A stretch of 64,000 bases of DNA from Photobacterium gaetbulicola Gung47 (GTDB lineage Bacteria; Pseudomonadota; Gammaproteobacteria; Enterobacterales; Vibrionaceae), in contig CP005974.1 of the NCBI GenBank assembly GCA_000940995.1, forward strand, positions 682,001 to 746,000. Direction: 5' to 3'. Positions within the stretch are counted from its first letter, which is position 1. Every line of letters begins with the position of its first letter. The notes beneath the pieces were generated by a model. That model was not told the DNA's origin and did no database searches. It saw only the letters and a program-made list of their open reading frames with translations. The position numbers and the translations under genes are program-made. Positions 27,638 through 35,611 of the stretch are shown piece after piece.

Positions 27638-27700
27638 ACAGCACCACAGCACCACAGCACCACAGCACCACAGCACCACAGCACCACAGCACCACAGCAC
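27638..27700 (+). repeat. 8-bp tandem repeat (ACAGCACC), about 7.9 copies
   Basis: Sixty-three bases consist of identical copies of ACAGCACC. It ends nine bases from the degS stop codon; in the degS sense it reads GGTGCTGT. A sister array (GGTTCTGT) follows mutT at 63227-63308. Confidence 0.95.
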
Positions 27701-27709
27701 TATTAAATA

Positions 27710-28777
27710 TTAATACCCATTCGGCTCATCGCCGATCTTGACGGTTAGATCGGTTGGCTGGCCGTTGCGCAGCACCTTCATGCTGACTTCGGTGCCCGGA
27801 CGGAGCTCGGTGACGATATCCAGCACGTTACGGCGGTCTGTCACCCGCTTGCCATCGATTCCGATCAGGATATCTTGTACCTTGAAGCCGGCTTTGGCCG
27901 CCGGCCCGTTGGGATCCATGCCCATCACGATGATCCCGTTGATTTGCTCGGCATCATAGAGCCTGGCCATAACCGGGTTGATATCACGTGCTTCAATACC
28001 GATATAACCTCGGATGACCCTGCCGTCAGCAATCAGTTTGTTCATGATTTTCTGGGTTAGCTCGTAGGGAATGGCAAAAGAAATACCGTAAGTTTCAATG
28101 TCGGTGGCCTGCTGGAAAGAGGCGGTATTGATCCCGACCAGCTCGCCGCGGGTATTGACCAAGGCGCCTCCGGAGTTCCCTTCGTTGATGGCGGCATCGG
28201 TTTGCAGGAAGTCCTGACGGCCATAGAAACTCATTCCCGAGCGTCCGGTCGCAGAGATGATGCCATAGGTCGTGGTTTGGCCGAGGTTGTAAGGGTTGCC
28301 GATGGCCAGTACGACGTCGCCGACTGCCGGGCGGTAGTCGGTACTGGTCGGGATCACCGGCAGGTTCTCGGCTTGGATTTTCAGCACCGCCAAGTCGGTA
28401 CGCTGATCCTTACCGATCAACTGGGCGGTGAGGATGCGACCGTCTTGCAGGGCGACAATGACTTGATCGGCCTGGGCAACGACATGGTAATTGGTAACAA
28501 TGTAGCCTTTGTCGCTCATGATCACACCCGAGCCTAGGCCCTGGGTGCTGAGCTGTAAGCGGTCGTCGGCATTGTAGCGGCGGTTGTAGATATTCACCAC
28601 GGCAGGAGAGGCCCGGCGGACTGCGTAATTAAAAGAGACTTGCGGCTGGTTGAGCTCTATCGGGGCCAATACCTGGGGCGTATTGAGCATTTGGGTCCGG
28701 AGATCAGGGAAGATCAGCAGCAGGGCAATGGCCGTAACGACACCAAGCAAGATGGATCTAGCCAAAAAAGCCAGCAT
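27710..28777 (-). CDS. degS: DegS, inner-membrane stress-sensor protease
   Basis: This 355-residue HtrA-family serine protease has an N-terminal membrane anchor (LARSILLGVVTAIALLLIF), a trypsin-like domain with catalytic His98 (TNYHV), Asp128 (RTDLAVLK) and Ser202 (GNSGGALVN), and a single PDZ domain. DegS is activated by misfolded outer-membrane porins and cuts the anti-sigma factor RseA, releasing sigma-E. It lies downstream of degQ on the same strand, as in Escherichia coli, with a terminator-like hairpin and 189 bases between. Confidence 0.97.
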   Translation of the reverse strand: MLAFLARSILLGVVTAIALLLIFPDLRTQMLNTPQVLAPIELNQPQVSFNYAVRRASPAVVNIYNRRYNADDRLQLSTQGLGSGVIMSDKGYIVTNYHVVAQADQVIVALQDGRILTAQLIGKDQRTDLAVLKIQAENLPVIPTSTDYRPAVGDVVLAIGNPYNLGQTTTYGIISATGRSGMSFYGRQDFLQTDAAINEGNSGGALVNTRGELVGINTASFQQATDIETYGISFAIPYELTQKIMNKLIADGRVIRGYIGIEARDINPVMARLYDAEQINGIIVMGMDPNGPAAKAGFKVQDILIGIDGKRVTDRRNVLDIVTELRPGTEVSMKVLRNGQPTDLTVKIGDEPNGY

Positions 28778-28931
28778 GTGCGCTCCCTTGAATGAATAAA
28801 CTACTGATAACAGTCGAAGAGGGTATCATTACCTTAGACAAGATACCAAGTATTGGCGGGCTATTTTAACCAATAATGAACAGCAAGCGCAGCCTAAACC
28901 AAGCCGTTTATACATCGGGGAAAAGGGGCTT

Positions 28932-28955
28932 GGCAGTCGGCGGCGGCCGACTGCC
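28932..28955 (-). terminator. Weak terminator-like hairpin after degQ
   Basis: GGCAGTCGGC and GCCGACTGCC form a perfect 10-bp stem with a four-base loop, 11 bases after the degQ stop. On the minus strand it is followed by AAGCCCC and only four T residues, so termination may be incomplete. Confidence 0.5.
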
Positions 28956-28966
28956 GATGGGGCTAA

Positions 28967-30334
28967 CTAGCGGATGATGAGGTAGAGGATACTGTTGTCT
29001 CGTTTCACTTCGAAAGCCAGCACACTTGGTTTCTTATCCAGGGCTTTTCTCAGTTCACCCAGGTTGCGGATTGGCTGACGGTTGACGCCGAGAATGATGT
29101 CGCCTTCACGCAAGCCGTAACGGGCTGCTTCGGAGTTTTCCTGCAGGCTGGTGACTTTGACCCCTTTGCTACCGTCACTGGAGGTGGTGTTGGCAAATTC
29201 TGCGCCGGCCAGGCCTTCGTGCAAGCTGTCCGCTTTCACTTTGTTGACCGAGGCTTCCTTAAGCTTGGCGGTCACATCAATGGCCTTGCCGTCGCGGACA
29301 ATACCCAGTGACACCTGCTTGCCGGCACCCAGGGTGGCAATCTTCGCCCGCAGCTCGCCAAAGGTGCGGATCTGCTTGCCATTGACTGACACGATAATGT
29401 CACCGGCTTTCAAGCCGGCTTTTTCCGCAGCGGAGTCCGGCATTACCTGGTTGATAAAGGCACCGTGGTTGGTCTCATAACCGAAGGCTTCCGCCAGTTC
29501 GGATGTCAGCTCGCCGCCTTGTACGCCAAGCACGCCACGTTTGACCTCGCCAAATTCGAGGATTTGCTCGGTCAGGTTTTTCACCATGTTGACCGGAATG
29601 GCAAAGCCGATGCCGACGTTGCCGCCGTTAGGACCGAGAATGGCGGTGTTGATCCCGACCAACTCGCCGTTGAGATTGACCAGGGCGCCGCCAGAGTTAC
29701 CACTGTTGATGGCGGCATCGGTCTGGATAAAGTTTTCGAAGTTCTCGATATTGAGGCCGCTGCGGCCGAGGGCCGAGATGATCCCCGAGGTAACGGTCTG
29801 GCCGAGGCCGAACGGGTTACCGATGGCGACCGCGAAATCACCGACACGCAATTTGTCGGAGTCGGCCAGCTTAATTTCGGTCAGGTTGGCTGCATCTTTG
29901 AGCTTGAGCAGGGCGATGTCAGACATCTCGTCGCTGCCGATCAGCTCGGCAGAGACCTCACGGCCATCATGCAGCTGAACCAGGATCTTGGTGGCACCGC
30001 CAATGACATGGTGGTTGGTGACGATATAGCCCTTGTCAGCATCGACAATGACCCCCGAGCCCAACCCGCGGAAAGGGCGCTCGCGGATTTGTTCTTCAGG
30101 GAAGTCAGGTCCGAAAAAGAAACGGAACGTCTCAGGTAAGCGTTGTTTGGATACTTGTTTACCTTCAACGGCAATGCTGACCACAGCTGGTGTTACCTGC
30201 TCTAGCATCGGGGCCAGGCTGGGTACTTGCTGGTTGTTGACTGACTGGGGAAGGGCGGCGGTTGCCGTCACTGGGGTAATAACTGAGCTGATGCCAATGG
30301 TCAGGGCACTTAAAACAAGTAATGTTTTTTTCAT
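28967..30334 (-). CDS. degQ: DegQ/DegP-type periplasmic serine protease (Do family)
   Basis: This 455-residue HtrA protease and chaperone has a signal peptide (residues 1 to about 26, ending VTATAA), catalytic His109 (TNHHV), Asp139 (MSDIALLK) and Ser214 (GNSGGALVN), and two PDZ domains. It degrades misfolded envelope proteins. The frame is open back to 30373, but MKKTLLVLSAL at 30334 is a normal signal-peptide start with GGAG ten bases before it; the extra residues would translate the inverted repeat. Expression is probably from the sigma-E promoter described separately. DegQ and DegP are hard to tell apart by eye; position next to degS favours degQ. Confidence 0.95.
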   Translation of the reverse strand: MKKTLLVLSALTIGISSVITPVTATAALPQSVNNQQVPSLAPMLEQVTPAVVSIAVEGKQVSKQRLPETFRFFFGPDFPEEQIRERPFRGLGSGVIVDADKGYIVTNHHVIGGATKILVQLHDGREVSAELIGSDEMSDIALLKLKDAANLTEIKLADSDKLRVGDFAVAIGNPFGLGQTVTSGIISALGRSGLNIENFENFIQTDAAINSGNSGGALVNLNGELVGINTAILGPNGGNVGIGFAIPVNMVKNLTEQILEFGEVKRGVLGVQGGELTSELAEAFGYETNHGAFINQVMPDSAAEKAGLKAGDIIVSVNGKQIRTFGELRAKIATLGAGKQVSLGIVRDGKAIDVTAKLKEASVNKVKADSLHEGLAGAEFANTTSSDGSKGVKVTSLQENSEAARYGLREGDIILGVNRQPIRNLGELRKALDKKPSVLAFEVKRDNSILYLIIR

Positions 30335-30339
30335 TATTA

Positions 30340-30428
30340 CTAAACTCCGGTTTTCAAGTCCAAGCGCAGGCAACGTCCTAGTAGCTTGATATGCCTGCTT
30401 AATCTCAGACTTGAAAACGGGTGTTTAG
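30340..30428 (-). repeat. Long inverted repeat in the degQ 5' region
   Basis: On the minus strand CTAAAC-A-CC-C-GTTTTCAAGTC is matched 3' by GACTTGAAAAC-C-GG-A-GTTTAG: 19 pairs with two symmetric one-base mismatches. Between the arms lies a second set of complementary segments (GCAGGCA/TGCCTGC and CAAGC/GCTTG). The 3' arm contains the GGAG ribosome binding site of degQ. Confidence 0.9.
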
Positions 30429-30432
30429 TTCC
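30405..30432 (-). promoter_or_regulatory. Sigma-E promoter of degQ
   Basis: On the minus strand GGAACTA (-35) is followed by 15 bases and then GTCTGA (-10). This closely matches the known sigma-E consensus GGAACTT-N15-GTCTAA. Transcription should start about 30398-30402, some 65 bases before the degQ ATG. Sigma-E control of a Do-family protease is established in enterobacteria. Confidence 0.75.
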
Positions 30433-30441
30433 TGAGAAATT

Positions 30442-30891
30442 TTAGCTCGCCTTGGATTCTTCGGCGACCGGTTTAGGCTCTTCAGAAATTTGCTCTGGTT
30501 TTTGGTCTTTCAGCAGGCCGGTTGCGCCGTTGGCGTAATCGCGTGGCTGCTCTTCCTGGGTCTCTTGCACGTCTTTCACGGCTTCCAAAGTACTGATGCG
30601 GCGTGAAAACGGGTTGTCCTGATCCGGCAGGTTCGGCATCAGTTCGGTAGATGTCTTCGCCATGTGCTCGTAAAGTTTACCGTAGTCTTTGGCGATGTTA
30701 TCGAGTAGCTCTGAACTCTGGGCGAAGTGATCAACCAGCTCCTGGCGGAACTGCTCGAGTTCGTATTTAGACTTATCCAGCTCTTTCTTCAGTTCTTTTT
30801 GCTGTTTCAAGCCCTTATTGCTCAGCCTCGTGGCAAAGGCACCGACAATGGCACCGGCAATGAAAATCAGCAGCGCATAAATCCAAGCCAT
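30442..30891 (-). CDS. zapG: ZapG (YhcB), inner-membrane envelope/division protein
   Basis: This 149-residue protein has an N-terminal membrane helix (WIYALLIFIAGAIVGAF) and a long charged coiled coil (QQKELKKELDKSKYELEQF), with a disordered acidic C-terminus. It matches the YhcB/DUF1043 family, associated with the divisome and elongasome and important for envelope integrity. It is upstream of degQ on the same strand; read-through from here would give degQ mRNA carrying the complete inverted repeat. Confidence 0.92.
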   Translation of the reverse strand: MAWIYALLIFIAGAIVGAFATRLSNKGLKQQKELKKELDKSKYELEQFRQELVDHFAQSSELLDNIAKDYGKLYEHMAKTSTELMPNLPDQDNPFSRRISTLEAVKDVQETQEEQPRDYANGATGLLKDQKPEQISEEPKPVAEESKAS

Positions 30892-31124
30892 GAAAAACTC
30901 CTTTTGCTCTTATATAGGGACAGGGGGGATTACGGCACCATGGGCAGGCTCGCCTGCGGGGCGAAATGGTGAACGTACATCATCATACCTGTTGTATAAC
31001 ATCAAAATTTAATTGGTGCTGAATAGCACGTCAACTTCATCTACTTGTTTAGATACTATACATGTACATGAAGCAGCATGGTACTATCACGCACATGGAG
31101 AATGACGTTTTGGGCTTAACAAGG

Positions 31125-32222
31125 ATGACCCCACAGCAGAAATACCAACAAGATCTGAAGCGTAGTGACTTCGTTGCCGATCCGGCCCAAGCATTGGCGG
31201 TGCGTCACCTCGACGATTTGTACCATCGGCTCCTGGCCCCTAGGCCGGTGCCCACTCGCCGCTGGGTCGATCGCCTGATGCGCCGCCCGGCCGAAGCGCC
31301 AGCCCCTGTCAAAGGGCTCTATTTCTGGGGCGGGGTCGGGCGAGGCAAGACTTACCTGGTGGATACCTTTTTCGACTGCCTCCCGACAGAGCGCAAGATG
31401 CGGGTTCATTTCCACCGTTTCATGCACCGGGTGCATCAGGAGATGAAGCTGCTGGAGCAGCAGGCCGATCCGCTTGAGGTGGTTGCCGAGCGCTTTGCCG
31501 CGGAAACTGAGATCATCTGTTTTGATGAGTTTTTTGTGTCTGATATCACCGATGCGATGATCCTCGGTACCTTGTTCGAGGCCCTGTTCCGTCGGGGGAT
31601 CACCTTGGTGGCCACCTCGAATATTCCGCCGGATGAGCTGTACCGCAATGGGCTACAACGGGCCCGTTTCCTTCCGGCTATCGACCTGCTTAATACCCAC
31701 TGCGAGGTGGTCAATGTTGACTCGGGAACGGATTACCGGCTGCGGACGCTTGAGCAGGCCGAAATCTACCATTTCCCTCTCGATGAGCAGGCAGAGCAGA
31801 ATATGTGCCGCTACTTTGAGCAGTTGGCGGCGGGCAAGCACCGCACGGGGGGGACGGTAGAGATCAACAACCGGGCCTTGCCGTTCAGGCATGAGGGGGA
31901 AGGGGTGATCCATTTTGATTTTGCCACTTTATGCCAAACGGCCCGGAGTCAGAGCGATTATATGGAGCTGTCGCAGCTCTACCATACCGTGCTCCTTTCG
32001 GGGGTGATTCAGATGGCCGAGGACGACAGCGATGCCGCACGCCGCTTTATTGCCTTGGTGGATGAATTCTATGAGCGCAACGTCAAATTGATCCTCTCCG
32101 CCGAGGTCGACTTGGCGCAGCTATACCGGGGCAAACGGCTGGCTTTCGAGTTCAAGCGCTGTTGCTCGAGGCTTATCGAGATGCAGAGCCATGACTACCT
32201 GGCCAGTCCACATCTTCCTTAA
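31125..32222 (+). CDS. zapE: ZapE (YhcM), division-associated AAA-type ATPase
   Basis: This 365-residue AFG1-like ATPase has Walker A GGVGRGKTYLVD and Walker B IICFDEFFVSDITDAM. In Escherichia coli ZapE associates with the Z ring under low oxygen or heat and contributes to ring constriction. The frame is open from 31062; I chose MTPQQKYQQDL at 31125 from its family-like start, although no clear ribosome binding site separates the candidates (31062, 31095, 31125). It is divergent from zapG. Confidence 0.93.
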   Translation: MTPQQKYQQDLKRSDFVADPAQALAVRHLDDLYHRLLAPRPVPTRRWVDRLMRRPAEAPAPVKGLYFWGGVGRGKTYLVDTFFDCLPTERKMRVHFHRFMHRVHQEMKLLEQQADPLEVVAERFAAETEIICFDEFFVSDITDAMILGTLFEALFRRGITLVATSNIPPDELYRNGLQRARFLPAIDLLNTHCEVVNVDSGTDYRLRTLEQAEIYHFPLDEQAEQNMCRYFEQLAAGKHRTGGTVEINNRALPFRHEGEGVIHFDFATLCQTARSQSDYMELSQLYHTVLLSGVIQMAEDDSDAARRFIALVDEFYERNVKLILSAEVDLAQLYRGKRLAFEFKRCCSRLIEMQSHDYLASPHLP

Positions 32223-32247
32223 TGCCTCATCGGTGCTAAATTCGCCC

Positions 32248-32276
32248 AAAACAGCGCTTGATAAGCTGTTGTTTTA
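32248..32276 (+). terminator. Probable weak terminator after zapE
   Basis: AACAGC and GCTGTT (32250-32255 and 32265-32270) form a short stem flanked by AAA before and GTTTTA after. It lies 26 bases after the zapE stop. Confidence 0.4.
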
Positions 32277-32348
32277 GGCCTTAAACCCTGCCAGAGAAAA
32301 AATCATAATTTTTTTTCAAAAAAAGGTGATTTTTTCTCCACCCTTCCC

Positions 32349-32489
32349 TATAATCTTGCGACCCACCGTACCTGTAACGGCAAAAGCCGGGAGTGCCAAC
32401 CACTCGAAGGGGTGATGAGAGGGCTCTGTACAGAGGGAGCATTGCTGCTCCTGTAAAGTGAAACTATTTAATTTTGGGTAAGAATTAGC
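32349..32489 (+). promoter_or_regulatory. rplM promoter -10 and leader
   Basis: A perfect TATAAT lies at 32349-32354; the -35 is unclear. The transcribed leader of about 130 bases contains short stems, including GGAGCA-TTGC-TGCTCC, just before the rplM ribosome binding site. In Escherichia coli L13 represses its own operon by binding the rplM leader; the same mechanism is plausible here but not shown. Confidence 0.5.
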
Positions 32490-32918
32490 ATGAAAACTTT
32501 CGTTGCTAAACCAGAAACTGTAAAACGTGACTGGTATGTTGTTGACGCTGAAGGTAAAACTCTTGGTCGTCTAGCAACTGAAATCGCATCTCGTCTACGT
32601 GGTAAGCACAAGCCGGAGTACACTCCGCACGTTGACACTGGTGACTACATCGTAGTTATCAACGCTGAAAAAGTTGCAGTAACTGGTGCTAAGCGCACTG
32701 ACAAGATGTACCACCACCACACTGGCTACATCGGTGGTCTGAAGTCTATCAGCTTCGACAAGCTTCTTGATAAGAAACCAGAAATGATTATCGAGACTGC
32801 TGTTAAAGGCATGCTTCCTAAAGGTCCTCTAGGCCGTGCTATGTACCGTAAGCTGAAAGTTTACGCTGGTGCTGAGCACAACCACGCTGCACAGCAGCCT
32901 AAAGTTCTAGACATCTAA
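32490..32918 (+). CDS. rplM: 50S ribosomal protein L13
   Basis: This 142-residue L13 has the family pattern DWYVVDAEGKTLGRLATEIA and GMLPKGPLGRAMYRKL. It is an early-assembling large-subunit protein. Leucine codons are strongly CTA/CTT biased, unlike the CTG-rich neighbours, as expected for a highly expressed vibrio gene. rpsI follows with a 15-base gap. Confidence 0.99.
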   Translation: MKTFVAKPETVKRDWYVVDAEGKTLGRLATEIASRLRGKHKPEYTPHVDTGDYIVVINAEKVAVTGAKRTDKMYHHHTGYIGGLKSISFDKLLDKKPEMIIETAVKGMLPKGPLGRAMYRKLKVYAGAEHNHAAQQPKVLDI

Positions 32919-32933
32919 TTGGGGAAGATGACA

Positions 32934-33326
32934 ATGGCAGAGAATCAATACTACGGCACTGGTCGCCGCAAAAGCTCAGCTGCTCGCGTTTTCATTAAAC
33001 CGGGTACTGGTAACATCGTAATCAACAAGCGCAGCATCGAAGAGTACTTCGGTCGCGAAACTGCTCGCATGGTTGTTCGTCAGCCTCTAGAGCTAGTTGA
33101 AATGACTGAGAAGCTTGACCTATACATCACTGTTAAAGGTGGTGGTATCACTGGTCAGTCTGGTGCTATCCGTCACGGTATCACTCGCGCTCTAATGGAG
33201 TACGATGAAACTCTACGTCCTGCTCTACGTGCAGCTGGCTACGTTACTCGTGACGCTCGTCGCGTTGAACGTAAGAAAGTTGGTCTACGTAAAGCACGTC
33301 GTCGTCCACAGTTCTCTAAGCGTTAA
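32934..33326 (+). CDS. rpsI: 30S ribosomal protein S9
   Basis: This 130-residue S9 begins MAENQYYGTGRRKSSAARVF and ends in the basic tail KARRRPQFSKR that reaches the P-site tRNA. Earlier in-frame starts (TTG 32919, ATG 32928) exist, but 32934 gives the exact family length and start, with GGGGAAG upstream. Confidence 0.99.
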   Translation: MAENQYYGTGRRKSSAARVFIKPGTGNIVINKRSIEEYFGRETARMVVRQPLELVEMTEKLDLYITVKGGGITGQSGAIRHGITRALMEYDETLRPALRAAGYVTRDARRVERKKVGLRKARRRPQFSKR

Positions 33327-33362
33327 TTCAACGCTCCAGATTTTTTCTGGGAATTGTGTGCA

Positions 33363-33391
33363 AAAGCTCAACCTTCGGGTTGGGCTTTTTT
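33363..33391 (+). terminator. rplM-rpsI operon terminator
   Basis: AAAGCTCAACC, a stable TTCG loop and GGTTGGGCTTT are followed by T residues, 36 bases after the rpsI stop. Confidence 0.9.
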
Positions 33392-33571
33392 ATTGCCTGT
33401 TAGGTGGCCATTGTCACATCTAAGCAACAAACCCTCTGCATCTAGCCCTGCCTCTGTGCTTTTTCTTCCCTCTTTCTGTAGCCTAAATCTGCTTTACAAC
33501 AGCTGTTTGCATTACCTGGTGTAACAAAAAGAACATACCTCTCACATTTGTTGCGAAAAGGTAGCTTTATC

Positions 33572-33600
33572 TTGTCAAAAAGTGGGGTTTTCTTTATCAT
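33572..33600 (+). promoter_or_regulatory. Sigma-70 promoter of petABC
   Basis: TTGTCA and TATCAT are separated by 17 bases, each matching five of six consensus positions. The untranslated leader then runs about 150 bases to petA and includes a small hairpin, CCTTCC-GGGTT-GGAAGG, at 33639-33655. The rest of the 33392-33755 gap shows nothing else I can support. Confidence 0.65.
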
Positions 33601-33755
33601 TTGGCGTGATAAGCAACAGATTTATACCACTACTTTAGCCTTCCGGGTTGGAAGGGGTAGCTGTTGTTTCTTTCCGTTGAAAGTTAGCCGTAAGCTCCAG
33701 GGACGCACAAGGACATAATAATAATCCAGAGCGGGAGCACATGGGAGAATGTTGG

Positions 33756-34346
33756 ATGAGCAATGCGCCAGTAAGTAACGGCCGACGCCGCTTCCTGACT
33801 GCGACGACTTCGGTTGTTGGAGGCTTAGGTGCAGCCGCTGTAGCCGTGCCTTTTATCAAATCATGGAACCCGAGCGCGAAAGCAAAAGCCGCGGGTGCCC
33901 CAGTTGAAGTTGATATCAGTAAGTTGGAAGAAGGCCAGATGGTTCGCGTCGAGTGGCGTGGTAAACCTGTCTGGGTAGTCCGCCGTAGCGATGCTGTTTT
34001 AAAAGAGTTGGGTGGCCATGATGGCCAGCTTCGCGATCCGTCTTCGGCGGAACCGCAGCAGCCCGAATACGCCCAAAATCAATTTCGTTCAGTGAAACCT
34101 GAAATTTTTCTAGCCGTAGGTATCTGTACCCACCTTGGCTGTTCACCGACCTATTTACCGAATACCTTCAGTGAGCAAGTCAGCGGTATTTCAGCCGGTT
34201 TCTTCTGCCCGTGCCACGGGTCGAAGTTCGATATGGCTGGCCGGGTTTTTGCCGGGGTGCCCGCACCATTGAACTTGGTCGTGCCGCCTCATACATTCCT
34301 GGATGATAATACCATTCTGGTCGGTGTCGATGAGGAGGTGGCCTAA
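33756..34346 (+). CDS. petA: Rieske iron-sulfur subunit of cytochrome bc1
   Basis: This 196-residue Rieske protein has an N-terminal twin-arginine signal-anchor (NGRRRFLTATTSVVGG) and the two cluster-binding motifs CTHLGC and CPCHGSKFD. It takes electrons from ubiquinol and passes them to cytochrome c1. The ATG at 33756 has GGGAG eight bases upstream; an in-frame ATG at 33741 precedes that site and is less likely. The stop overlaps the petB start (TAATG). Confidence 0.97.
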   Translation: MSNAPVSNGRRRFLTATTSVVGGLGAAAVAVPFIKSWNPSAKAKAAGAPVEVDISKLEEGQMVRVEWRGKPVWVVRRSDAVLKELGGHDGQLRDPSSAEPQQPEYAQNQFRSVKPEIFLAVGICTHLGCSPTYLPNTFSEQVSGISAGFFCPCHGSKFDMAGRVFAGVPAPLNLVVPPHTFLDDNTILVGVDEEVA

Positions 34347-35611
34347 TGGATGCGTTACTTGGATGGTTTGAAAAACGCCTGCCGGTGATGAATGCTTATC
34401 GGAAGCACTTGTCAGAATACCCGATGCCGAAGAACTTCAACTTCTGGTACCTGTTCGGATCACTGGCGATGCTGGTCTTGGTCAATCAGATCATTACCGG
34501 GATCTGGCTGACCATGAACTACGTGCCGTCCGGCGAGGGGGCCTTTGCCTCGATTGAGTACATCATGCGTGATGTCGAATACGGATGGCTGCTGCGCTAT
34601 ATGCACTCGACCGGTGCCTCGGCATTCTTTGTCGTGGTCTACCTGCATATGTTCCGTGGCTTGATTTACGGTTCATACCAGAAACCCCGCGAACTGCTGT
34701 GGCTGTTCGGGATGTTGATTTTCTTGGTACTGATGGCTGAAGCCTTCATGGGCTATCTGTTGCCTTGGGGCCAAATGTCATACTGGGGAGCGCAGGTGAT
34801 CATCTCGCTATTCGGCGCGATCCCGGTGATCGGTGATGATCTGACGCTATGGATCCGCGGCGACTACGTGATCTCAGGGGCAACCCTGAATCGCTTCTTT
34901 GCCCTGCATGTGATTGCGTTGCCAATCGTGCTGCTGTTGCTGGTGGTACTGCATATCCTAGCGCTGCATGAAGTGGGCTCGAACAACCCGGATGGCATCG
35001 AAACCAAGCTACCGAAAGGGAGTAAGGGAGAAGACTATAAGACCCAGTTCCCGTTCCACGAGTACTACAGCAAGAAGTACGACATCATCGACTCGATTCC
35101 TTTCCATCCTTACGGGACGGTAAAAGATATGGTGGGGATTGCTGTGTTTGCCTTCCTGTTCAGCTACGTGATCTTCTTCAATCCTGAGATGGGCGGTTAT
35201 TTCCTTGAGCCACCTAACTTTGAGGCGGCCAACCCGCTGAAGACCCCTGAGCACATTGCACCGGTATGGTACTTCACACCGTTCTACGCCATCTTGCGTG
35301 CGGTGCCGGACAAACTGCTGGGTGTGGTCGCGATGGGGGCCTCGATTGTGGCACTGTTCCTACTGCCTTGGCTTGACCGCTGCAAGGTGCGCTCGTACCG
35401 CTACCGCAGCAAGCTGCACTTGGCCAATATTGTCCAGTTCACCATTAGCTTCATTGCCTTGGGTATTCTGGGTGCACTGCCGGCAACACCGACGTACACC
35501 ATCTTGGCGCAGATCTTCAGCTTTGCGTACTTCATGTTCTTCGTTTTGCTGTTCTTCTACAGCAAGAACGAAGCAACCAAACCACTACCAGAGAGGGTAA
35601 CATTCAAATGA
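34346..35611 (+). CDS. petB: Cytochrome b subunit of the bc1 complex
   Basis: This 421-residue protein has about eight membrane helices. The heme-ligand histidines sit in helix B (MHSTGASAFFVVVYLHMFRG) and helix D (FFALHVIALPIVLLLLVVLH). It carries both quinone sites of the complex, including a PEHIAPVWYF motif at the Qo site. It overlaps petC by four bases (ATGA). Confidence 0.98.
   Translation: MDALLGWFEKRLPVMNAYRKHLSEYPMPKNFNFWYLFGSLAMLVLVNQIITGIWLTMNYVPSGEGAFASIEYIMRDVEYGWLLRYMHSTGASAFFVVVYLHMFRGLIYGSYQKPRELLWLFGMLIFLVLMAEAFMGYLLPWGQMSYWGAQVIISLFGAIPVIGDDLTLWIRGDYVISGATLNRFFALHVIALPIVLLLLVVLHILALHEVGSNNPDGIETKLPKGSKGEDYKTQFPFHEYYSKKYDIIDSIPFHPYGTVKDMVGIAVFAFLFSYVIFFNPEMGGYFLEPPNFEAANPLKTPEHIAPVWYFTPFYAILRAVPDKLLGVVAMGASIVALFLLPWLDRCKVRSYRYRSKLHLANIVQFTISFIALGILGALPATPTYTILAQIFSFAYFMFFVLLFFYSKNEATKPLPERVTFK

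Noticed and set aside
27638..27700. Repeat array considered as a CRISPR
   Set aside because: Units are eight bases with no spacers and no cas genes; it is a simple tandem repeat.
30340..30428. Inverted repeat considered as an integron attC site or small mobile element
   Set aside because: It lacks the GTTRRRY/RYYYAAC core motifs, flanking duplications are not visible, and the overlap with a sigma-E promoter and the ribosome binding site favours a regulatory role. A mobile origin is not excluded.
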